In this document: positions 6,723 to 12,621 of the stretch, piece after piece
How positions within the stretch are numbered: position 1 is the stretch's first letter
How the letters are laid out: each line of letters starts with the position of its first letter
Assembly (NCBI GenBank): GCA_003526065.1
Contig: DQBD01000231.1
Span: forward strand, 6,669 to 19,926
Source: Gammaproteobacteria bacterium
GTDB taxonomy: Bacteria; Pseudomonadota; Gammaproteobacteria; Immundisolibacterales; Immundisolibacteraceae
Direction of reading: 5' to 3'
Length of the DNA: 13,258 bases
Notes under the pieces: generated by a model
The model's input: the letters and a program-made list of their open reading frames with translations, nothing else
What the model was told of the DNA's origin: nothing
Databases searched by the model: none
Translations under genes and position numbers: made by a program

Positions 6723-7274
6723 ATGAACGCACCCACACACGTCAAAACCCCGGCCAATCCGCGCTATGTCGACCGCGACACGCTGTTCGAGGTCGAGCGC
6801 TTCCTGATCCGCGAGGCGCGCATGCTCGACGAGGAGCGCTTTCGCGAGTGGTGGCACACGCAGCTGACCGAGGACGTGCACTACGTGCTGCCGGTGCGCG
6901 AGGTGCGCATGCGCGCCGACAAGAAGCCGGTCGGCAGCAACCCCGGCGCCTATGTGTTCAACGACAATTACCCGATGCTCGACATGCGCATCCGGCGCCT
7001 GGAGACCGGCCTGGTGTGGATGGAGGACCCGCAGAACTACATCCGTCGCTTCGTCAGCAACGTCGATGCCGCCTGGGCCGACGTGGAGGGCGAAGTGGAT
7101 GCGTGGTCCAACTTCATCGTCTACCGCAACCGCCGTCAGCGTGACGAGACGGTGGTGTGGGGCACCAAGCAGTGCCGCCTGCGCAGGGTGGACGGCCAGT
7201 GGAAGCTGGCGCGACGCGTGATTCTGGTCGACCAGCGCGTGGTGCTCGACAAGAACCTGTACTTCTTCATCTAG
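6723..7274 (+). CDS. Aromatic ring-hydroxylating dioxygenase, beta (small) subunit
   Basis: A 183-residue subunit with the NTF2-like fold, which in this family builds the alpha3-beta3 hexamer and can influence substrate range; it has no metal site of its own. Family features are the N-terminal helix FEVERFLIREARMLDEERF at about 21-39, WWHTQLTEDVHYVLPVRE at about 43-60, the segment GAYVFNDNYPMLDMRIRRLE, and the C-terminal end RVILVDQRVVLDKNLYFFI, typical of beta subunits. The ATG is one base after the alpha stop, so the pair is translated together; the ribosome binding site (CAGGTGG) lies inside the end of the alpha gene. An intrinsic terminator 36 bases downstream closes a two-gene operon. 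Confidence 0.92.
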   Translation: MNAPTHVKTPANPRYVDRDTLFEVERFLIREARMLDEERFREWWHTQLTEDVHYVLPVREVRMRADKKPVGSNPGAYVFNDNYPMLDMRIRRLETGLVWMEDPQNYIRRFVSNVDAAWADVEGEVDAWSNFIVYRNRRQRDETVVWGTKQCRLRRVDGQWKLARRVILVDQRVVLDKNLYFFI

Positions 7275-7309
7275 ACCACGGCGCCCGACGGGCGCGACCC
7301 AACCTGCCG

Positions 7310-7352
7310 ACCGCCGGTGGTGTGAGCCGCACGCCACCGGCGGTTTGTTTTT
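7310..7352 (+). terminator. Rho-independent terminator of the dioxygenase operon
   Basis: A perfect 11-base stem, ACCGCCGGTGG (7310-7320) with CCACCGGCGGT (7334-7344), closes a 13-base loop and runs straight into TTTGTTTTT (7344-7352). It begins 36 bases after the beta-subunit stop. This is the clearest terminator in the window. Confidence 0.9.
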
Positions 7353-7431
7353 GGCCGGTCGGTGCTTGAATCGGCGGCATACTGTCGGCATTTCCTACCC
7401 CTGTCCCGGCAGCACATCCGCAGGAGAGTCC

Positions 7432-7764
7432 ATGCGTCTTTTATTCGTTGCAGCGGCCGCGCTGGTGCTGGCCGCCTGTACCCAGGAAACCCAGAACGAG
7501 ATTGGCCGGGCGGTGAAGAACTGGACCGGTACCAACGGCGTGCTCGAGGTGTACTCGGGGGGTGAACTGGTGCGGCGCTTCATCGCGATCGACAAGCTGA
7601 CCACCGCCTCCGGCACCAAGGACGGGCAGCCGCGCCCGTACCGCTTTGGTTACGGCGTGCTGGACGAGAACCTCAACGGCCGTCGCGACGACAGCGAGAA
7701 GAAGGTGTATTTCGAGATCAGCGATTACGCCACGCCGTACGTCTTCTACGAAAACCCACGTTGA
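7432..7764 (+). CDS. Small lipoprotein with an EF-hand-like loop
   Basis: A 110-residue predicted lipoprotein that I do not recognise. It has a short charged start (MRLL), a hydrophobic stretch to residue 15 and the lipobox LAAC with the lipidated cysteine at C16, so it should be anchored to a membrane on the outer face of the cytoplasmic membrane; T17 does not match the Asp+2 retention signal, so outer membrane is likely. Residues 78-89 read DENLNGRRDDSE, matching the calcium-loop spacing (D1, N3, N5, G6, D9, E12), although position 8 is Arg rather than hydrophobic. AGGAGA lies about 5 bases before the ATG. Its stop overlaps the tadA start, so the two are probably co-translated. Confidence 0.8.
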   Translation: MRLLFVAAAALVLAACTQETQNEIGRAVKNWTGTNGVLEVYSGGELVRRFIAIDKLTTASGTKDGQPRPYRFGYGVLDENLNGRRDDSEKKVYFEISDYATPYVFYENPR

Positions 7765-8225
7765 TGCAGGCTGAGCGCGACCTGCGCTGGATGGCGCAGG
7801 CGCTGGAACAGGCGCAGGCGGCGCAGGCGCTGGGCGAGGTGCCGGTCGGTGCCGTGCTGGTGCGCGAGGACACGGTGCTGGGTGTCGGCTTCAACCGGCC
7901 GATCAGCGGCTGTGACCCGACCGCGCATGCCGAGGTGGTGGCGCTGCGCGCGGCGGCCGCCGACGCGGGTAACTACCGCCTGCCGGGCAGCACCCTGTAC
8001 GTCACGCTCGAGCCGTGCGCCATGTGCGCCGGTGCCATCGTGCAGGCGCGCGTGCAGCGGGTGGTGTTCGGCGCCCGCGATCCGCGGGCCGGGGCGGCGG
8101 GGTCGGTGTTCGACGTGTTCGGGGAGCAGCGGCTGAATCACCGCCCGGCGGTGACCGAGGGGGTCATGGCCGAGGCGTGCGGCGACCTGCTGCGCGCCTT
8201 CTTTCGCCGCCGGCGCGGCGCCTGA
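7764..8225 (+). CDS. tadA: tRNA-specific adenosine deaminase (A34 to inosine)
   Basis: A 153-residue zinc deaminase that converts A34 to inosine in the anticodon of tRNA-Arg(ACG), needed to read CGU/CGC/CGA codons. The HAE motif gives H55 (zinc) and E57 (proton shuttle); PCAMC gives the zinc ligands C85 and C88. GEVPVGAVLV (24-33) and HRPAVTEGV (126-134) are typical of TadA and separate it from CMP/dCMP deaminases. The start is taken as ATG 7764, overlapping the lipoprotein stop (TGATG); a TTG one codon earlier at 7761 is possible but less likely. A hairpin spans its stop codon, facing the convergent hydrolase gene. Confidence 0.95.
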   Translation: MQAERDLRWMAQALEQAQAAQALGEVPVGAVLVREDTVLGVGFNRPISGCDPTAHAEVVALRAAAADAGNYRLPGSTLYVTLEPCAMCAGAIVQARVQRVVFGARDPRAGAAGSVFDVFGEQRLNHRPAVTEGVMAEACGDLLRAFFRRRRGA

Positions 8226-8236
8226 GCGCCGGCGGC
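8206..8236. terminator. GC-rich hairpin between convergent tadA and hydrolase genes
   Basis: A perfect 11-base stem, GCCGCCGGCGC (8206-8216) with GCGCCGGCGGC (8226-8236), closes a 9-base loop that contains the tadA stop codon. It lies 7 bases from the end of the opposing hydrolase gene. There is no T-run on either strand, so it is not a standard intrinsic terminator; it may separate the convergent units as a weak bidirectional one. Confidence 0.45.
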
Positions 8237-8243
8237 AGCCGCG

Positions 8244-9071
8244 TCATTCCTGGAGGAAGTCCAGGCACAGCCTGTTGAACAGGTCCGCCTTCTCGTACTG
8301 CACCCAGTGACCGCACTGCGAGAACACGATCAGACGCGCGTTGTCGCATTCCTGCAGGATCTCCATGCCGGACTCGACCGGGCAGGCGCGGTCGTCGCGG
8401 CCCCACAGCACCATGGTCGGCAGTGTCTTCAGCAGGTGCAGGCGCGGACGCAGGTCGTCGATGGACAGGGTCTGGAACACCCGTGGCGGCTGCGTGCAGG
8501 CGACCTCGTAGCGCTCGTCGACCAGCTGGTCGGTGACGTCGTCGTTCGAGTACGCCATGTACTCCAGGAAGCGGCGCAGCTTGTCCTTGCTGAAGCCGCC
8601 TTCTTCCTGGCCCAGTTCCTTCAGCTTCTGGATGGCCGGCATGGCCAGATAGCGTTCCATCGGGCCGATGCCGCCGGGACCCATGACCACCAGTTTCTTC
8701 ACCCGCTGCGGAAAGTCCTGGGCGAAGCGGATGGCCATGGCGCCGCCCATGGAGTTGCCGACCAGCGTCACCTGCTTCAGCCCGAGCTGGTCCAGCAGCT
8801 TGACCAGGCAGTCGACCAGGGTCTGGAAGTCGAAGTTGCCGTCGGCCGGCTTGGACGACAGACCGTAGCCGAAGGCGTCCGGCGCGATCGCGCGGTAGCC
8901 GGCGTCGGCGAACACCTGCAGGTTGCGCTGCCAGTTGGTCCAGCCGCCGGCGCCCTGGCCGCCGCCGTGCAGGAAGATGACCGGGTCGCCGCTGCCCACG
9001 TCGTGGTAGTGCAGCCGGTTGCCATTACCCATGTCAGCGTAGTTGGCGACGGTGTTGTGTTGGTATTCCAT
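8244..9071 (-). CDS. Meta-cleavage product (C-C bond) hydrolase, alpha/beta fold
   Basis: A 275-residue enzyme of the BphD/TodF/DmpD/HsaD group, which hydrolyses the C-C bond of 2-hydroxy-6-oxo-dienoates formed by extradiol ring cleavage, releasing an acid and a 2-hydroxypentadienoate. The oxyanion region is FLHGGGQGAGGW (33-44). The nucleophile is S107 in LVGNSMGGA, the acid is most likely D227 in WGRDDRACP, and the base is H255 in FSQCGHWVQYEK. The GNSMGG elbow and the GPGGIGP and CGHW segments resemble BphD strongly, more than generic esterases. GGAGG five bases from the ATG at 9071 sets the start. It follows ihfB by 46 bases and may share its transcript. The extradiol dioxygenase that would make its substrate is not in the window. 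Confidence 0.87.
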   Translation of the reverse strand: MEYQHNTVANYADMGNGNRLHYHDVGSGDPVIFLHGGGQGAGGWTNWQRNLQVFADAGYRAIAPDAFGYGLSSKPADGNFDFQTLVDCLVKLLDQLGLKQVTLVGNSMGGAMAIRFAQDFPQRVKKLVVMGPGGIGPMERYLAMPAIQKLKELGQEEGGFSKDKLRRFLEYMAYSNDDVTDQLVDERYEVACTQPPRVFQTLSIDDLRPRLHLLKTLPTMVLWGRDDRACPVESGMEILQECDNARLIVFSQCGHWVQYEKADLFNRLCLDFLQE

Positions 9072-9117
9072 GGTGTCCTCCAGGGGGCGCGGTCTGGTCC
9101 GGAAGGGCCAGGGCGGC

Positions 9118-9423
9118 CTAGTCGTTGTCGGTGAAGGGGTCGGTGCTGTTGTCGACCAGGTGACGCAGTTCCTTGCCCGGTTTGAAATGCACCACATAGC
9201 GCTCCCCCAGTGGCACCGGCGCACCGGTTTTGGGGTTGCGCGCCAGTTTTGGGCGCCGATAGTGCAGGCTGAAGCTGCCGAACCCGCGGATCTCGATGCG
9301 TCCCCCGTGGCTCAGGGTGTCGATCATCTGCTCTTGCAGCAGCTTGACTGCCAACTCCAGATCCCGGGCCGACAGGCCCTCGATGTCCTGCGCCAGCAAT
9401 GCGATGAGTTCGGAACGGACCAC
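9118..9423 (-). CDS. ihfB: Integration host factor beta subunit
   Basis: A 101-residue DNA-bending protein of the HU/IHF family. With IHF-alpha it binds and bends DNA at promoters, origins and recombination sites. [11 protein letters not shown] and [10 protein letters not shown] identify the beta rather than alpha subunit or HU. The frame stays open to a TTG at 9492, but the GTG at 9423 is preferred: it yields the E. coli-like start V-V-R-S-E-L-I and places the DNA-contact residues R42, E44 and R46 and the intercalating P64 (RNPKTG) at their E. coli numbers. The ribosome binding site is weak (AAGAG about 10 bases upstream). An acidic tail follows the conserved core. Its usual partner rpsA is not adjacent; the promoter region is shared with the divergent stress-protein gene. 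Confidence 0.9.
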   Translation of the reverse strand: MVRSELIALLAQDIEGLSARDLELAVKLLQEQMIDTLSHGGRIEIRGFGSFSLHYRRPKLARNPKTGAPVPLGERYVVHFKPGKELRHLVDNSTDPFTDND

Positions 9424-9504
9424 TGCGAAAAGGCTCTTGGTTGCTTCTTGGTGGGGCGATGGCGCGGCGCCGCCGGCGGATTCTAAAGCCAACTCAATCA
9501 GTTG

Positions 9505-9518
9505 TGGACTGCGATCAA
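9505..9518. promoter_or_regulatory. Degenerate FNR-like site between ihfB and the stress-protein gene
   Basis: TGGACTGCGATCAA matches TTGAT-N4-ATCAA at 8 of 10 defined positions, with one perfect half-site. It lies about 78 bases before the universal stress protein ATG. FNR/Anr control of such genes is known in other proteobacteria. No well-placed -10 was found, so it may be chance. Confidence 0.25.
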
Positions 9519-9589
9519 GTGTGCTGGCACCGCCGGCCGGAGCGGCTTGCTACCATGACGCCATAAAAACACTCTCGGAGGTTGTCGTC

Positions 9590-10045
9590 ATGTCCACCGC
9601 TTCTCTTGATGTTCGCAAGGTGTTGGTGCCGCTGGATTTTTCCGACCCGTCACAGCGTGCCATGCAGTATGCGCGTCGGTTTGCGGAGCCGAGCCAGGCC
9701 GAGCTGATTTTGCTGTACGTCATCGAGCCGGTGGCGTATCCGGCAGAACTGGGCGTGGTCATCAACCTGGATGCGGACCTGACTGAACGGGCCCAGAGCG
9801 AACTGCAAAAATTGCGCGAGCAGCATCTGGGCGACTACTCGAATGCCCGCTGCCTGGTACGCAGCGGGGTGGCCGATACCGAGATCGTGACGTGCGCCGG
9901 GGACGAGCAGGTGGACCTGATCGTCATCGGTACGCACGGGTTTTCCGGGCTCAAACATTTGCTGCTGGGCAGCACCGCCGAGCGGGTGGTGCGCGACGCG
10001 AAGTGCCCGGTGCTGACCGTGCGTCACCATACGGACGACGACTGA
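9590..10045 (+). CDS. Universal stress protein, UspA family
   Basis: A 151-residue single-domain cytoplasmic Usp. The start KVLVPLDFSDPS carries D16, the usual adenine-contact Asp. The C-terminal half has the ATP-binding pattern G114-T-H-G117, nine residues, then G127-S-T, followed by ERVVRDAKCPVLTV, so it is of the nucleotide-binding class. Such proteins help cells survive starvation or oxygen limitation; the specific role is unknown. GGAGG eight bases before the ATG at 9590 sets the start; the longer open frame upstream is not supported. It is divergent from ihfB and convergent with the MFS gene, 19 bases away. Confidence 0.92.
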   Translation: MSTASLDVRKVLVPLDFSDPSQRAMQYARRFAEPSQAELILLYVIEPVAYPAELGVVINLDADLTERAQSELQKLREQHLGDYSNARCLVRSGVADTEIVTCAGDEQVDLIVIGTHGFSGLKHLLLGSTAERVVRDAKCPVLTVRHHTDDD

Positions 10046-10056
10046 CACCGCAGCCG

Positions 10057-10073
10057 GCCGGCGCTCAGCCGGC
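10057..10073. terminator. Short hairpin between convergent stress-protein and transporter genes
   Basis: GCCGGC (10057-10062) is repeated as its own complement at 10068-10073 around a 5-base loop, over the transporter stop codon. The stem is only 6 bases with no T-run, and such pairs arise easily in GC-rich DNA. A weak candidate for ending either transcript. Confidence 0.2.
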
Positions 10074-11348
10074 GCGGCGGGGCACGCGCTGCACCACCAC
10101 GGCGGCCAGAACCGCCGCCACCGTGAGCAGCAGGATTCCCGGGCGGTAGCTTTGCGTCGCCTCCAGCAGCCGGCCGAGCACCGCCACGGTGATGAAGCTG
10201 CCGAGTGCGCCGGCCGAGTTGACCACGGCGATGGTGACGGCCGCCATGTTCGGTGCGACTGCGCCGGTGACCAGCCCCCAGAAGCAGCTGAAGGCGGCGC
10301 CGGCACCGGTCAACGCCACCAGCATGCCGGCGAAGACCATGGGCACGCTGTCGGCGTAGGCCATGATGACGTAGCCGACGGCGGCGAGCAGCGCCCCGGC
10401 GGTGACATGCCAGTGGCGTTCCCGGCGCCGGTCCGAGTGGCGTCCCCAGCCGACCAGGGCCAGCCCGAACAGCAGATATGGCAGGCCAACCACCCACCCG
10501 ACGGCTGTGGCGCTCAGCGGGGCGTCGATGGCCTGCACCAGCTTCGGGCTCCAGAAGATGATGCTCGAGAAGGCGCCGAGGAACAGAAAGTAGGCCAGCG
10601 CGAGCATCAGCACCGTCGGGTGCAGCATCTGCCGCAGCAGTCCGTGCGCGATGATGGGCGCGGCGCCGCGTTCCTCCTGCAGGGTTTGCTCCAGCCAGTT
10701 GCGCTGTGCCGGTGTCAGCCAGTGGGCCTGGGCCGGCCGGTCGGGCAGGATGAACAGCACCACCATGCCGAGCAGCACGGTAGGCACGCCTTCGACGATG
10801 AACAGCCATTGCCAGCTGGCCAGTCCGGCCAGCCCGCCCATGCCGTCCATGATGGCGCCGGACAGCGGGCCGCCCAGCAGTCCGGCCACGGCCAGCGCCA
10901 GTGCGAACTGGCCGATGGCGGTGGCCCGGTCGCGGTCGCGGAACCAGTAGGTGAGGTACAGGATGATGCCGGGGTACAGGCCCGATTCGGCCACGCCCAG
11001 CACGAAGCGCATGACGTAAAACTCGAACGGCGTGCTCACCGTGGCCATGGCGGCAGATACCGCGCCCCAGATGAGCATGATGCTGCCGATCAGTCGCCGT
11101 GCTCCGATGCGTTCGAGCAGCTTGTTGGCCGGTACCTCGAACAGGAAGTAGCCGAAAAAGAACAGCCCCGCGCCCATCCCGTAGATGGCGTCCGAGAACC
11201 CCAGGTCCTCGTTCATGGTGAGGGCGGCGAAGCTGACGTTTACCCGGTCCAGGTGGGCCAGGATGTAAATCAGGATCAGTAACGGGATCAGCCGCAGGGT
11301 GACCTGCCGTCGTACACCCTCAGCGAACAGCCGCTCCTGGTCGGTCAT
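10065..11348 (-). CDS. MFS transporter, anion:cation symporter family
   Basis: A 427-residue inner-membrane carrier with about 12 hydrophobic segments in two halves. The N-terminal signature (LAHLDRVNVSFAALTMNEDL at about 30-49, then YGMGAGLFFFGYFLFEVPAN) is that of the anion:cation symporter group, which includes phthalate, tartrate, glucarate and galactonate permeases. The conserved central loop GWGRHSDRRRERHWH follows the seventh and eighth segments. It probably imports an organic acid with protons; an aromatic acid would suit the neighbourhood but that is inference. GGGGGGAG a few bases before the ATG at 11348 sets the start. A perfect palindrome lies 43-67 bases upstream. No regulator gene is adjacent. 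Confidence 0.9.
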   Translation of the reverse strand: MTDQERLFAEGVRRQVTLRLIPLLILIYILAHLDRVNVSFAALTMNEDLGFSDAIYGMGAGLFFFGYFLFEVPANKLLERIGARRLIGSIMLIWGAVSAAMATVSTPFEFYVMRFVLGVAESGLYPGIILYLTYWFRDRDRATAIGQFALALAVAGLLGGPLSGAIMDGMGGLAGLASWQWLFIVEGVPTVLLGMVVLFILPDRPAQAHWLTPAQRNWLEQTLQEERGAAPIIAHGLLRQMLHPTVLMLALAYFLFLGAFSSIIFWSPKLVQAIDAPLSATAVGWVVGLPYLLFGLALVGWGRHSDRRRERHWHVTAGALLAAVGYVIMAYADSVPMVFAGMLVALTGAGAAFSCFWGLVTGAVAPNMAAVTIAVVNSAGALGSFITVAVLGRLLEATQSYRPGILLLTVAAVLAAVVVQRVPRRAG

Positions 11349-11390
11349 GATGCTCCCCCCGATGTGTTTTTTCTGGTGCCGGCGTGGCGC

Positions 11391-11415
11391 CGGGGCGGGC
11401 ATGATACCCGCCCCG
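11391..11415. repeat. Perfect 9-base inverted repeat upstream of the transporter
   Basis: CGGGGCGGG (11391-11399) and its exact complement CCCGCCCCG (11407-11415) flank a 7-base AT-rich centre (CATGATA). It lies between the DUF900 hydrolase stop (11454) and the transporter start (11348), both leftward genes. There is no T-run after it on either strand. It could be a weak terminator for the hydrolase transcript or an operator for the transporter. Confidence 0.5.
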
Positions 11416-11453
11416 CGGGTGAGCCGAAGTACGCCGGAGGGCGCTGTGGGGCG

Positions 11454-12428
11454 TCAGGCGCGGATGATGGTGCTGCGACGATGCTCGTCTTCCGGGAAGG
11501 CGCGTCCGGTCATCAGCGTGCCCCAGATGTGCTCGAACACCAGGCCCGGCTGGCCGGGGGTGGTGCCGGAGCGAAAGTACGTGTGTCCCTTGGGGGGATC
11601 GTAGGCGGTGTTGACGTCGTCACAATCGACCGAAAAGACGTTGCTGGGGGTCAGCAGGATGTCCTCCGGCCCGGTATGGCCGAGGCGGCGCGAGGCGATC
11701 TTGTTCTTCAGGTTGGCCACCTTGCTGGAGCGCAGGGCCATGTCGTCCGAGGCGAAATACACCACCACGTTGCGCGAGGCGTGGCTGATCAACTCGCCGG
11801 TTTCACCCTTGTGTATGGACTCGTTCTCGATGTCTGCCGCCACCAGGTAGGTGTTGCGGAAGATGAGGGGCACGCCATTGGGCAGGTCGTACTTGTTCCA
11901 TGCCCACAGCGTTTCGCGCAGTACCCGGTTGCCCATGGAGTGCGCCAGCACGTTGATGCGCTTCAGGCACGGGTCTTCGGTCGGGTTGCGGGCGCCGTCC
12001 TCGCGCCACGCCAGAAAGTGGCCGAGCACCCGCGACAGCGAAAAGGCACTGGCGTCGGCAGCCTTCTGGTCGTCCCAGTAGTCCTTGACCAGGCCAAGGT
12101 CGTCGTCGCAGGGCCACACCACCGGCAGGACCAGCACTTCATGCTGCTTTTTGGCGTCGCACAGGGCCTGGAACTCGGCCGCGGCCGCGAACACCGCCTC
12201 CGGCAGGTTGGAGTAGCCATGGATGTAGATCAGCAGTTGGCGGTATGGCGAGGCCTTCAGCTCAGACATGAGGTTGAAGCCGCCGATCTCCTCGCAGCTG
12301 CCGTCCGGCAGCCGCCGGCAATAGAAGACCGAGTTGGCGGCGGCGTTGTTCTTGAGGTCGAACTCAAAGCGTCGGCCGACGCGCGTGCGGATGCTCTGGG
12401 TCGGAAAGCGGTTGGTAATGAATAGCAT
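11454..12428 (-). CDS. DUF900-type alpha/beta hydrolase
   Basis: A 324-residue predicted serine hydrolase of the DUF900 family; substrate unknown. LLIYIHGYSN (65-74) is the oxyanion-hole strand and loop. NVLAHSMGNRVL (159-170) carries the nucleophile elbow with S164, with Ala instead of the common Gly before the His. D199 or D228 could be the acid, and H282 in PKGHTYFR the likely base. No signal peptide is seen, so it is probably cytoplasmic. The ATG at 12428 has AGGTGG close in front and begins MLFITNRF, a good beta-strand start for this family; the longer open frame to 12506 adds a Cys/Gly-rich stretch without similarity. It stands alone, divergent from the GAF-GGDEF gene. Confidence 0.8.
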   Translation of the reverse strand: MLFITNRFPTQSIRTRVGRRFEFDLKNNAAANSVFYCRRLPDGSCEEIGGFNLMSELKASPYRQLLIYIHGYSNLPEAVFAAAAEFQALCDAKKQHEVLVLPVVWPCDDDLGLVKDYWDDQKAADASAFSLSRVLGHFLAWREDGARNPTEDPCLKRINVLAHSMGNRVLRETLWAWNKYDLPNGVPLIFRNTYLVAADIENESIHKGETGELISHASRNVVVYFASDDMALRSSKVANLKNKIASRRLGHTGPEDILLTPSNVFSVDCDDVNTAYDPPKGHTYFRSGTTPGQPGLVFEHIWGTLMTGRAFPEDEHRRSTIIRA

Positions 12429-12621
12429 CTGCCACCTGTGCTGTGTGAGTGAGCAGGGGCCGAGTGTGCCGCCGCAGCCTCGTCGTGGCTGTGACCCGCT
12501 GCACACCTTGTCCGGTCCCGAGATGGCCCTGCTATGAACAAGCGTTTATCATCCGGCCAGCGGCGCTGGCGCCGATCCGACACACGTGTTCAGTGCTCGC
12601 AGGCACAGGAAGGAGGCGGTT

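Noticed and set aside
9490..9504. CAACT-N5-AGTTG inverted repeat between ihfB and the stress-protein gene
   Set aside because: The arms are too short to distinguish from chance, and no known regulator site was matched.
10152..11282. A 376-residue + frame opposite the MFS transporter
   Set aside because: It is a shadow rich in Gln, His and Gly; the - strand frame has transmembrane segments and the family signature.
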